The position numbers were made by a program, and so were the translations under genes. The notes under the pieces were generated by a model. The model saw nothing but the letters and a program-made list of their open reading frames with translations. It was not told where the DNA came from and did no database searches. A stretch of 14,058 nucleotides of DNA. It comes from CAZZDA01 sp964652585. GTDB lineage: Bacteria > Patescibacteriota > Patescibacteriia > UBA1544. This document shows positions 1-6,006 of this stretch, piece by piece (positions within the stretch are counted from its first letter, which is position 1; every line of letters starts with the position of its first letter). The DNA lies in NCBI GenBank assembly GCA_964652585.1, contig CAZZDA010000025.1, forward strand, positions 1 through 14,058, read 5' to 3'.

Positions 1-2
1 CC

Positions 3-116
3 GATTCAACGGAAAACGCAAAAGAAGAAATAAAACGTTTTTTCAAAGAAGAGGAGTTATTTGATTATAAGCCTATTAATCTTCAACTTATTTATAGTAC
101 AGATGAGTTAGAGTAG
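3..116 (+). CDS. C-terminal 37 aa of an unknown protein (partial, 5' end outside window)
   Basis: The reading frame is open from the window edge to a TAG at 114-116. It encodes a charged, helical-looking tail rich in Glu and Lys that ends ...LIYSTDELE. I do not recognise the family. The other two forward frames hit stops within the first 65 bases. The last base of the stop codon is also the first base of the MITE-like element at 116-275. Collapsing the 4-bp target duplication gives an uninterrupted sequence that also reads GAG TAG, so the protein end was probably not changed by the insertion. The function is unknown. Confidence 0.55.
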   Translation, partial: DSTENAKEEIKRFFKEEELFDYKPINLQLIYSTDELE

Positions 117-275
117 GAACCTCTGAAAAACTCAGTACACGCTAATTTTTAAGGATTTTTTTCTGCAACGATGAAGAAGAAATTGTGGAAATACAGCGTA
201 ACTGAGATTTTTTCTGAAGAGGTTGCAGGAAAAAATAGTAAAAAGGAGTGTTGTGCGGAGTTTTTCAGAGGTTCC
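116..275. mobile_element. MITE-like element, 160 bp, 18-bp perfect terminal inverted repeats
   Basis: The left end GGAACCTCTGAAAAACTC (116-133) is the exact reverse complement of the right end (258-275). The pairing continues imperfectly inward, for example the CTGCAAC near 163-169 against GTTGCAG near 220-226, so most of the element can fold into one hairpin. The directly repeated AGTA on both sides (112-115 and 276-279) looks like a 4-bp target duplication. No transposase is encoded. The ends share the inner AAAAACTC with the second element at 1209-1389, which suggests related IS5-type transposases; that family assignment is inference. Confidence 0.75.
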
Positions 276-298
276 AGTAGCCTGTTGATAACCTTTAT

Positions 299-326
299 TT
301 GACACCTGCAATACATTTGTTATACT
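299..326 (+). promoter_or_regulatory. Sigma70-type promoter, TTGACA-16-TATACT
   Basis: A perfect -35 TTGACA (299-304) and a -10 TATACT (321-326) are separated by 16 bp. The -10 ends 8 nt before the ATG at 335, so the transcript should start at or next to the start codon. It drives the 32-aa membrane protein and lies just downstream of the MITE-like element. Confidence 0.75.
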
Positions 327-334
327 GTGTGCAT

Positions 335-433
335 ATGAGTTTTATTCTCCTCAATCTTGCATTGGTGGTAGTGGTAAGCGCCTTGGTAGTAGGCGTAAGC
401 TTGCTGGTGCGAGGAGGGCAGAGAGACTTGTAG
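335..433 (+). CDS. 32-aa single-pass membrane microprotein
   Basis: The ORF starts at ATG 335 and ends at TAG 431-433. About residues 3-25 form one continuous hydrophobic stretch rich in Val and Leu. A short hydrophilic tail follows (RGGQRDL), so a one-helix membrane protein with a basic end is expected. The case for a real gene is its setting: a near-consensus promoter ending 8 nt upstream and a Rho-independent terminator 28 nt downstream make a complete unit of under 200 bp. There is no Shine-Dalgarno sequence, which fits leaderless initiation. I do not recognise the family. It could be a small regulatory or stress membrane peptide, or a type I toxin-like peptide, but nothing in the sequence separates these. 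Confidence 0.6.
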   Translation: MSFILLNLALVVVVSALVVGVSLLVRGGQRDL

Positions 434-461
434 AAAGTTACCTATAACAAGAAATCAAGCC

Positions 462-488
462 CCTTCTCCATGAAAGAGAAGGTTTTTT
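462..488 (+). terminator. Rho-independent terminator after the 32-aa ORF
   Basis: A 7-bp perfect stem CCTTCTC/GAGAAGG (462-468 with 476-482) with a 7-nt loop is followed directly by six T (483-488). Confidence 0.8.
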
Positions 489-551
489 AATAGAGAATAA
501 ATGAAAGTTTCGCAACATCCTAAGCGAAGTTTCCGTTTGCTCTTTACCCTT

Positions 552-738
552 GAGCTTAGCGCCCGTTCTCGTTTGGTTAGTAACCATAAACCTTTCGGGA
601 GACATGTATACCACGTGTTTGGGCGCATAGCTCTCTATTTTGTCGGAGGCATCTTGGATTCATAAGATATGGGCCTTACAAGCTCACCATCTTACGTGCT
701 TGACTACCAAGGATAGCACAGTGAACTCTAAGATGCCT
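552..738 (+). ncRNA. Candidate structured leader RNA or independent small RNA
   Basis: Two long-range helices stand out. GAGCTTAGCGCCC (552-564) pairs with 621-633 (11 of 13 positions, with one 2-nt internal mismatch). AGGCATCTT (647-655) pairs perfectly with AAGATGCCT (730-738). Inside the first domain TGGT/ACCA (574-577 with 583-586) closes a 5-nt loop. Inside the second, ATGG/CCAT and GTGCT/AGCAC stems are possible, giving a multibranched shape. No convincing long ORF reads through it. It ends 17 nt before the purine-rich stretch that precedes the GTG at 770. I compared it by eye with the common riboswitch, 6S, tmRNA, RNase P and SRP core motifs and matched none. No clear promoter was found for it. 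Confidence 0.4.
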
Positions 739-769
739 TCGGCAAACCACTTTATTGAAGGGGGTTGTT

Positions 770-955
770 GTGGATACAGGAATGGAAGAAATGCACGTAT
801 CGGCGGTTCAGAAGAAAAGACAAGGTTGGCAAACAGAAATGGAGTATATAACGGAAAAATTCTCTCGGGCAACCGAAGGAAAGCAGGAAAAACTCTATTA
901 CCGATACACGCAATTACAACAATTGCTCAGTAGCACACCTATTCCTTCTTGGTAG
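770..955 (+). CDS. Possible 61-aa hydrophilic protein of unknown function
   Basis: I chose GTG 770 because a purine run AAGGGGG (about 757-763) sits 6 nt upstream, one of the few Shine-Dalgarno-like signals in the window. TTG 755 or ATG 782 are alternatives. The product is hydrophilic, rich in Gln, Glu and Lys, and looks helical over residues 15-50. A terminator begins 17 nt after the TAG stop. An overlapping 97-aa frame starting at 640 has a much less protein-like composition and was rejected. The family is not recognised. The gene could instead be a chance frame inside a longer noncoding RNA running from about 552 to 999. Confidence 0.4.
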   Translation: MDTGMEEMHVSAVQKKRQGWQTEMEYITEKFSRATEGKQEKLYYRYTQLQQLLSSTPIPSW

Positions 956-972
956 GTGCCACTCTCTTTTTT

Positions 973-999
973 GATGGGATTCAACCCCCATCTTTTTTT
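973..999 (+). terminator. Rho-independent terminator
   Basis: The stem GATGGG/CCCATC (973-978 with 987-992) has an 8-nt loop and is followed by seven T (993-999). It closes the unit containing the structured leader and the possible 61-aa ORF. Confidence 0.8.
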
Positions 1000-1013
1000 A
1001 CAAAATTAATATC

Positions 1014-1028
1014 CGACTTGCGAAGTCG
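1014..1028. repeat. Small perfect hairpin CGACTT-GCG-AAGTCG
   Basis: A 6-bp inverted repeat with a 3-nt loop lies 6 bp upstream of the -35 box at 1035. There is no T-run, so it is not a classic terminator. It could be a DNA-binding site for the promoter next to it, which is inference. Confidence 0.4.
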
Positions 1029-1034
1029 TACATA

Positions 1035-1064
1035 TTGACATATCGGTTGTAGACGATCTATACT
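1035..1064 (+). promoter_or_regulatory. Sigma70-type promoter, TTGACA-18-TATACT
   Basis: A perfect -35 TTGACA (1035-1040) and a -10 TATACT (1059-1064) are separated by 18 bp. The -10 ends 7 nt before ATG 1072, so the predicted transcription start falls on or next to the ATG of the 15-aa ORF. Confidence 0.75.
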
Positions 1065-1071
1065 TCTTATT

Positions 1072-1119
1072 ATGAGCTATAAATATATGACAATAACAAG
1101 CTGGTGGTACTTCCTGTGA
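1072..1119 (+). CDS. 15-aa leaderless ORF with Trp-Trp-Tyr-Phe (possible leader peptide)
   Basis: The ORF encodes MSYKYMTITSWWYFL and ends with TGA. Six of 15 residues are aromatic, including tandem Trp codons (TGG TGG) followed by Tyr and Phe, a composition seen in attenuator leader peptides. The promoter at 1035-1064 places the transcript start at the ATG. About 45 nt after the stop there is a weak hairpin followed by T-runs, and an alternative pairing GGAGA (1122-1126) with TCTCC (1165-1169) would compete with it. No tryptophan gene follows: the next items are a MITE-like element and a zinc-ribbon-like gene. The attenuation role is inference, and a short membrane or toxic peptide is the alternative. 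Confidence 0.4.
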   Translation: MSYKYMTITSWWYFL

Positions 1120-1165
1120 GAGGAGATTTGTTTAGCGTACAGAAAGAAATTTGTTCAAAACACTT

Positions 1166-1189
1166 CTCCAAAGGGAGTTTTTTGTTTTT
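1166..1189 (+). terminator. Weak terminator-like hairpin with two T-runs
   Basis: A 4-bp stem CTCC/GGAG (1166-1169 with 1174-1177) has loop AAAG and is followed by TTTTTT G TTTTTT. The stem is short. Its left arm can also pair with 1122-1125, which is the reason for suspecting a conditional terminator. Confidence 0.4.
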
Positions 1190-1208
1190 TGAAGTTGCTC
1201 TTTTCTCA

Positions 1209-1389
1209 GAGACTGTTTACAAAGTCATGCCGTGCCTAAAATTGCAAAATTTCGAGTGAAAACCGTGAAAGACGAGGAAGAATATCGAGATATTATGACG
1301 AGTTTTGAACGGTTTGCAACGGAAATTTTGCGGTTTTGGCCGGCAAGCGTATTTTTTATATATTTTGCGGTGAGTTTTTAAACAGTCTC
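1209..1389. mobile_element. MITE-like element, 181 bp, IS5-type inverted repeats, TCA duplication
   Basis: The left end GAGACTGTTTACAAAGTCA and the right end, reverse complement GAGACTGTTTAAAAACTCA, match at 17 of 19 positions. TCA flanks both ends (1206-1208 and 1390-1392) and fits the TNA target duplications of some IS5-family groups. The arms keep pairing inward: GCAAAATTTCG on the left against CGCAAAATTTCC on the right reverse complement, then AAACCGT on both. The right arm has about 35 extra AT-rich bases (about 1341-1375) with no partner. That segment contains a promoter-like TTGGCC-17-TATATT (1336-1341 and 1359-1364). No transposase is encoded. The minus-strand frame across it is taken as spurious. 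Confidence 0.75.
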
Positions 1390-1408
1390 TCACAAAAAGG
1401 GGTGTCCT

Positions 1409-1552
1409 ATGAAAGAAAAATGTAAACATAGAGGATGCAAGGGAGTTATGAAAAAACGAGTGAAAGGTAGGACAGGTTTTGGACAAGAAGTAAAAATAGT
1501 GCTTGTGTGTTCTGTATGTGGAGCTGAGGTAAAGGATTGTGCGTACAAGTAG
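1409..1552 (+). CDS. 47-aa zinc-ribbon-like protein
   Basis: ATG 1409 is preceded at about 7 nt by AAGGGG (1397-1402), and the ORF ends at TAG 1550-1552. Cys5 and Cys10 form a CxxxxC knuckle and Cys34 and Cys37 form a CxxC knuckle about 24 residues later, with a further Cys44. A basic loop and a beta-rich middle (VKIVLVCSVC) separate them. This is the layout of a tiny treble-clef or zinc-ribbon protein, though the first knuckle has an unusual 4-residue gap. The exact family is not recognised. It starts 19 bp after the MITE-like element, which may supply its promoter. A role in nucleic-acid or ribosome binding would be usual for such proteins but is not shown here. Confidence 0.55.
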   Translation: MKEKCKHRGCKGVMKKRVKGRTGFGQEVKIVLVCSVCGAEVKDCAYK

Positions 1553-1617
1553 AGTTTTTTTGTTCTTTGTTGTTTCTTGAGGGGCGGTATCAGTATACTG
1601 ACTCCTCTTTTTTATGG

Positions 1618-1623
1618 TATACT
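1618..1623 (+). promoter_or_regulatory. -10 box TATACT for a leaderless gene
   Basis: TATACT ends 6 nt before ATG 1630, so the mRNA of the glycosyltransferase-like gene should begin at its start codon. The best -35 match (CTGACT, 1598-1603) is poorly spaced. Confidence 0.55.
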
Positions 1624-1629
1624 ATATGT

Positions 1630-2949
1630 ATGACTGGTAAAAAACAAGTAAAAAAGCCAAAAGCATGGGTGGTAACCGTAGATATGGGATACGGACATCA
1701 GCGTGCAGCGTATCCTTTGCGTCACTTGGCGTATCGTGGCAGCATAGTGAATGCAAACACCTATGCCGGTATCCCGCATAAAGATAGGAAAATTTGGAAA
1801 CAAAGCCGAGAAATGTATGAGAAAATTTCTCGTTTTAAAAAAATACCACTCGTAGGTAATGCGGCATTTGCAATATTTGACACCTTTCAAGCTATTGAGC
1901 CATTTTATCCGAAGCGTGATCTGAGTAAACCAACGTTGCAATTGCGTCAGGTGTACGGACTTATTCATAAAGGGTGGGGAAAGGCGCTTATACAAAAATT
2001 GGGAAAAAATCCATTGCCGCTTATTACCACATTTTTTATACCTGCGTACATGGCGGAAGAGCATGGCTATCCCGGAGATATCTATTTGGTGGTGTGTGAT
2101 GCCGATGTGAGCCGAGCGTGGGCGCCGCTCAAACCGAGAGATAGCCGTATACACTATTTGGCGCCAAGTAGGAGAGTGGTAGAGCGTCTCCAGCTCTACG
2201 GTGTGCCAAAAGAACGCATCTCCTACACCGGTTTTCCTTTGCCTCTTGAAAATATTGGCACCCGCAAAAGAGTCTTTCTCAAGAGCGCTGTAAGTAAACG
2301 TATAGGCAATTTGGATCCCAGGTCAGTGTATAGAAAACAGTATCATGCAACGCTTGCTGAACATATGGGGAAGAATACAATCTCTAAAAAGACCATAAAA
2401 CCGCTGACGCTCATGTTTGCGGTTGGTGGTGTTGGCGCGCAGAGAGAATTAGGAGCTCAGATCATAGAGAGTCTGCGGAGTGAATTGGGTAAAGGAAAGG
2501 TGCGGCTCAATCTTGTCGCTGGCGTACATAATGATGTGAATCGTTTTTTTAAAAAGACGCTTGCGAACAATGGATTGAGTAATCGTATAGGAAAAAACAT
2601 TTCAATTATCTATGCGGAAACGAAAAATACTTATTTTACAAAATTTAATCATGCATTGCGGACAACCGATATTCTCTGGACCAAACCGAGCGAACTTTCT
2701 TTTTATTGCGCTTTAGGCCTCCCTATTATTATCGCGCCACCCATAGGATCGCAAGAAAAATACAACCGCAAGTGGCTTAAATCAATAGGCGCCGGTATGG
2801 ATCAGGAAGATCCTCACTATACCAATGAATGGCTTTCTGATTGGGTTAATTCCGGCTGGTTCGCCGAAGCCGCAATGCAAGGGTATTTAGAGGCACAACA
2901 GATGGGAGTATATAATATCGAAGAGGTGCTTTTGTGCAACGGTAGTTAA
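1630..2949 (+). CDS. GT-B-type glycosyltransferase-like protein, 439 aa
   Basis: I chose ATG 1630 rather than the upstream in-frame ATG 1537. The upstream 31 residues overlap the zinc-ribbon gene and include the -10 box. The N-terminal domain begins with a hydrophobic strand and G20-Y21-G22-H23, like the GxGH loop of MurG- and MGDG-synthase-type enzymes. A strand-turn segment near residues 178-205 (LAPSRRVVERLQLYGVPKER) resembles the linker end of the N-domain. The C-terminal domain has a Gly-rich turn (GGVGAQ, near 268) and a T351-K352-P353-S354-E355 stretch running to Q375-E376-K377-Y378-N379, the position that binds the nucleotide-sugar in such folds. The family assignment comes from these motifs only, and donor and acceptor are unknown. 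Neighbouring transporter and glycosidase genes fit envelope glycan work. Confidence 0.6.
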   Translation: MTGKKQVKKPKAWVVTVDMGYGHQRAAYPLRHLAYRGSIVNANTYAGIPHKDRKIWKQSREMYEKISRFKKIPLVGNAAFAIFDTFQAIEPFYPKRDLSKPTLQLRQVYGLIHKGWGKALIQKLGKNPLPLITTFFIPAYMAEEHGYPGDIYLVVCDADVSRAWAPLKPRDSRIHYLAPSRRVVERLQLYGVPKERISYTGFPLPLENIGTRKRVFLKSAVSKRIGNLDPRSVYRKQYHATLAEHMGKNTISKKTIKPLTLMFAVGGVGAQRELGAQIIESLRSELGKGKVRLNLVAGVHNDVNRFFKKTLANNGLSNRIGKNISIIYAETKNTYFTKFNHALRTTDILWTKPSELSFYCALGLPIIIAPPIGSQEKYNRKWLKSIGAGMDQEDPHYTNEWLSDWVNSGWFAEAAMQGYLEAQQMGVYNIEEVLLCNGS

Positions 2950-2972
2950 TCTTTTATGTGTATTGTGAAAGA

Positions 2973-3084
2973 ATGCCAAATAACAAAATCCAAATGTCAA
3001 ATCAATGTCCAATGACTCAAGCTCAAATTTGGTCATTTAGATTTAGGATTTTATTTGACATTTGAGCTTTGAAATTTGACATTT
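2973..3084. repeat. Dispersed palindromic repeat built from AAATGTCAAAT and GCTCAAAT units
   Basis: AAATGTCAAAT occurs forward at 2992-3002 and inverted at 3053-3063 and 3074-3084. AAGCTCAAAT (3019-3028) is inverted at 3060-3069, and AATGAC (3011-3016) is inverted at 3032-3037. The nested inverted repeats can fold. I recall similar intergenic repeats in many CPR and environmental genomes. It fills nearly the whole gap between the two genes and ends 9 bp before the transporter start. Confidence 0.7.
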
Positions 3085-3093
3085 ACTACTTCT

Positions 3094-4026
3094 ATGCTTT
3101 GGTTCTCTGTAGCGCTCACCGCCTATTTTCTTCTGGGTATTGCGGCGCTCATAGACAAGTTGATCGTTACGAAGTATCTCACAAGCCCTCGTGTCTACAT
3201 GTTTCTCGCAAGTGTTTTGGGGGTTTTTGTCGTTCTCTTAGCACCATTTGGATTAGAATGGCCCGGTTGGGAATTGCTGCTGCTTGATGGTACGGCAGGA
3301 GCATTTTTTAGTATAGGACTCTTCTTTTTTTATGTCGCGTTAACTCGTGGAGAAGCATCGCGCGTCGTATCCTCAACAGATGGATTGGTACCGCTTGTTA
3401 CACTTGTTCTCGCGTACTTTTTTTTGCAAGAGCAGCTTACTTTTTCACAGCTCATTGCCTTCCTCTTGCTTGTAAGCGGTACCGTAGTCATTGCTCATGC
3501 CGGGAGTAGGGGAAATATTTTTTTGCGGTGGGTATCGCGTATAGGGAAACATAAAGGTGGAGCGGGGAAGTGGGCAGTACTTGCGGCAGGTGCTTTTGGA
3601 ACGTCTTTTCTGCTCTCAAAAATCGTCTATGAGACACAGTCATTTATCAGTGGAATGATTTGGATCAGGCTTGGAGGAGCGCTTATGGTGATGCCCTTGC
3701 TGTTATTGCCGCAATTTCGCATGGAGTTGAAGAAAAATTTTACACAAGGACGTAGAGCAACTGCAAATACAAAAATAGTGCTCCTAGGGCAAGGAGCAGG
3801 TGCTACCGGCGTGTTATTGCAAAATTATGCTATTGCACTGGGAAGTGTGGTGTTGACCACGGCTCTCCAAGGATTAAAGTATGTCTTCCTGTTCCTCTTT
3901 ATTGCTCTTCTAGGTAAAAAATACAAACAATTGCGTGAAAATATGCAAGGAACAATATTGGCACATAAGATCATTGCACTTGTCCTTATTATTGCAGGTC
4001 TCGCGCTACTTTCTTTTACATCTTAA
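3094..4026 (+). CDS. EamA/DMT-family membrane transporter, 310 aa
   Basis: The protein has about ten hydrophobic helices in two halves, the layout of two EamA domains (about residues 1-135 and 165-310) joined by a basic loop (about 137-163). Helix-break motifs typical of the family are visible, such as the segment RVVSSTDGLVPLVTLVLAYF followed by a Q-E-Q-L loop, matching the common 'P-x-x-x-x-x-x-x-x-x-x-x-x-E' end of helix 4. ATG 3094 is preferred over the in-frame TTG 3076, which lies inside the palindromic repeat. Such proteins export metabolites or drugs; the substrate cannot be read from sequence. The next gene starts 12 nt after the stop, so the two are probably co-transcribed. Confidence 0.85.
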   Translation: MLWFSVALTAYFLLGIAALIDKLIVTKYLTSPRVYMFLASVLGVFVVLLAPFGLEWPGWELLLLDGTAGAFFSIGLFFFYVALTRGEASRVVSSTDGLVPLVTLVLAYFFLQEQLTFSQLIAFLLLVSGTVVIAHAGSRGNIFLRWVSRIGKHKGGAGKWAVLAAGAFGTSFLLSKIVYETQSFISGMIWIRLGGALMVMPLLLLPQFRMELKKNFTQGRRATANTKIVLLGQGAGATGVLLQNYAIALGSVVLTTALQGLKYVFLFLFIALLGKKYKQLRENMQGTILAHKIIALVLIIAGLALLSFTS

Positions 4027-4038
4027 ATTCTTTTTCTT

Positions 4039-4766
4039 ATGATCTCTCTTTCTTATCTCATCTATCTCTTCATTCTTGCCTTATTGCTTGCGCTACTTGA
4101 GGTACAGATAGAAGGAAAGCATGGCTGGGCATTGAATTTACCTACGTGGCGTCCGCATAAAAGCAGGTGGTACACGCGATGGTATGCGCGCGTGATGGGC
4201 GGTAAAGAACTGACAGGCTATCATCTAGCCATGTTTGGATTTGTGTTGGCACTCTTGCATTTTCCGTTTTTTGTGGGGCTTTCGTGGTCATGGCAGGCAG
4301 AGTTATGGACGATCTCACTCTTTTTCTTGTTTGATATTTTGTGGGATTTTTTGTGGTTTATTCTGAACCCGCATTATGGGCTTCACCGTTTCAAAGCTTC
4401 CTATATTTCCTGGCATAAAAAATGGACAGGACCCTTGCCTTTGGATTATGTATCGGGAATACTACTTTCTTTTGTGCTGNNNNNNNNNNNNNNNNNNNNN
4501 NNNNNNNNNNNNNNNNNNNNNNNNNNNNNNNNNNNNNNNNNNNNNNNNNNNNNNNNNNNNNNNNNNNNNNNNNNNNNNNGACAGGACCCTTGCCTTTGGA
4601 TTATGTATCGGGAATACTACTTTCTTTTGTGCTGTTGTTACCCATCGCACTCTCTGATACATATATACTTTTTGAGTGGGTGCAAATGGTACTCACATGG
4701 TCTGTTCTTTTGGCGGTAGTAACGCTTATGGGAATTGGTGTAAAAAAAATTCGTACAATGGATTGA
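4039..4766 (+). CDS. Five-pass membrane protein of unknown function, 190 aa after gap correction
   Basis: The frame entering the N-run at 4480 and the frame leaving it agree once the duplicated 55 bp is counted once: base 4425 and base 4580 are both third codon positions. The repaired product is 190 aa with hydrophobic helices near residues 3-22, 61-82, 89-110, 136-160 and 165-183. Conserved-looking polar motifs sit between helices 3 and 4: N110-P-H-Y-G and W125-H-K-K-W. I do not recognise the family. The His and Trp-rich loop may be a functional site. The gene follows the transporter by 12 nt and probably shares its transcript. As written in the assembly, the gap would make the protein appear broken. 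Confidence 0.75.
4425..4634. other. Artificial scaffold gap: 100 N between identical 55-bp contig ends
   Basis: Bases 4425-4479 and 4580-4634 are identical over 55 bp, and exactly 100 N (4480-4579) lie between. This is the signature of two contigs that overlap but were scaffolded with a default gap. True length is probably 155 bp shorter. Confidence 0.9.
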
Positions 4767-4796
4767 CTTCTTTTGAATTACAAAGCTCGTTAGTTT

Positions 4797-4866
4797 GTCA
4801 TTCCCGCGAAGGCGGGAATCCACAAAAATGTTAGTGTCATAGGATTCCCGCCTTCGCGGGAATGAC
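4797..4866. repeat. CCCGCGAAGGCGGG-type inverted repeat pair
   Basis: A 25-bp sequence at 4797-4821 is perfectly inverted at 4842-4866, and each arm contains its own small palindrome CCCGC-GAAG-GCGGG. This type of repeat is dispersed widely in bacterial genomes. It could also act as a transcription barrier between the membrane-protein and glycosidase genes, but no T-run follows. Confidence 0.85.
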
Positions 4867-4919
4867 ATGGGAATAAGTATTTCATAAACCATCCAGACTT
4901 ATAAAGTCGTTAGCGAAAT

Positions 4920-5930
4920 ATGTTCAGTCAAAAAAAACGTAGAAAAAAAATAGCAATAAGAATTATTTTCATATTGACTGTATGTGCGCTATTGTATGCT
5001 TCGCTTTTTCTTTTTGATTTTTCAAAAAAGAGCATCACCTGGGGCGTGACGTTCTCTAAGCCATTTGCCGAAAAACTGGGACTTAGTTGGCAAGAGGTTT
5101 ATGTGGCAATGCTTGATGATCTTGGTGTACGCTCTGTTCGTGTAAATACGTACTGGGATGAGATAGAGCGTCAAGAAGGCGTGTATGATTTCACCGACTA
5201 TGATTGGCAAATAGAGGAAGCGGCAAAAAGGGGAGTGAGCGTAGTGCTCATTATTGGCAGAAGAACCGCACGTTGGCCGGAATGCCATGATCCATCGTGG
5301 CTCAAAGAGTTATCTGAAAAAGAGAAGCGTAAAAAAGTGCTGCGTATCTTGGAAGAGGAAGTGCGACATTTTCAGCAGTATGAAAATATTGTGTGGTGGC
5401 AGGTAGAGAATGAACCTTTGCTTTCGTTGTTTGGTGAATGTACGGGATTAAGCCGCGAATTTTTACAAAGAGAGGTTGCACGCGTGCAAGCGCTTGATAA
5501 ACGTCCTGTCATGGTAACTGATAGCGGTGAATTAAGTTTGTGGTTGCGTACGGGAAGTGTGGCTGATATTTTAGGTGCGACTCTTTATAGGCGTGTATGG
5601 AATCCCTACATGGGTCATGTCAGCTACTTCTTGCCGCCGGCGTATTATACCTTTCGCGCGTGGGTTGTGGAAAACTTTTATGGTGTGGACAGAGTTATTA
5701 TCTCGGAACTGCAGGGCGAGCCGTGGGGTGCGCAACAAAAGGAGTTGCCGGACCTCACTTTGGACGAACAATTTACCTCGTTTGATATTGAGAGATTTCA
5801 AAATACACTTCTGTTTGCAAAAAAGACCGGATTTTCCGACATCTATATTTGGGGAGTAGAGTGGTGGTATTGGCTAAAAACAGAGAAAAACGATCCATCT
5901 TTTTGGAACGAAGTGAAAAAACTCTTTTAG
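4920..5930 (+). CDS. Membrane-anchored clan GH-A glycoside hydrolase-like protein, 336 aa
   Basis: A basic N-terminus (KKRRKK) and a hydrophobic helix at about residues 11-32 form a signal anchor, so the enzyme should face outside the membrane. The rest reads as a TIM barrel: strand 2 with GVRSVRVNTYWDEIE, then WWQVENEP with the N164-E165-P166 acid/base motif at the end of strand 4, and VIISELQGEPW with E263 as the likely nucleophile at strand 7. A Trp-rich end (YIWGVEWWYW) matches strand 8 of such barrels. Spacing of the two glutamates (98 residues) is within the usual range. Subfamily (GH5-, GH39- or GH10-like) and substrate are not determined. No Shine-Dalgarno is visible before the ATG. 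Confidence 0.75.
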   Translation: MFSQKKRRKKIAIRIIFILTVCALLYASLFLFDFSKKSITWGVTFSKPFAEKLGLSWQEVYVAMLDDLGVRSVRVNTYWDEIERQEGVYDFTDYDWQIEEAAKRGVSVVLIIGRRTARWPECHDPSWLKELSEKEKRKKVLRILEEEVRHFQQYENIVWWQVENEPLLSLFGECTGLSREFLQREVARVQALDKRPVMVTDSGELSLWLRTGSVADILGATLYRRVWNPYMGHVSYFLPPAYYTFRAWVVENFYGVDRVIISELQGEPWGAQQKELPDLTLDEQFTSFDIERFQNTLLFAKKTGFSDIYIWGVEWWYWLKTEKNDPSFWNEVKKLF

Positions 5931-5937
5931 CGTATTA

Positions 5938-5960
5938 TGTGCGAAGCTCGGCTTCGCACA
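5938..5960. repeat. Perfect hairpin TGTGCGAAGC-TCG-GCTTCGCACA
   Basis: A 10-bp perfect stem with a 3-nt loop lies 7 bp after the glycosidase stop. There is no T-run after it, so it is either an atypical terminator or a repeat. A TTGACA immediately follows at 5962-5967. Confidence 0.6.
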
Positions 5961-6006
5961 GTTGACATACCATCACTTATCCACAGAACCAAAAAAAAAA
6001 AACACT

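Noticed and set aside
640..933. 97-aa forward frame
   Set aside because: Its composition is not protein-like, it runs through the structured-RNA candidate, and it overlaps a better 61-aa frame that has a ribosome-site-like sequence.
973..992. T-arm-like GGGATTCAACCCC considered as part of a tRNA or tmRNA
   Set aside because: No acceptor stem, anticodon arm or CCA end can be formed around it; the stem plus T-run fits a terminator.
1128..1270. TTG-started 43-aa ORF with AGGAG just upstream
   Set aside because: The AGGAG is only 2 nt from the TTG and the frame runs into the MITE-like element, so it is probably fortuitous.
1217..1486. 89-aa minus-strand frame
   Set aside because: It lies mostly inside the palindromic MITE-like element and over the zinc-ribbon gene on the other strand; no start signals or family resemblance.
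1537..1629. N-terminal extension of the glycosyltransferase-like gene from ATG 1537
   Set aside because: It overlaps the zinc-ribbon ORF and includes the -10 box; the GxGH domain begins normally a few residues after ATG 1630.
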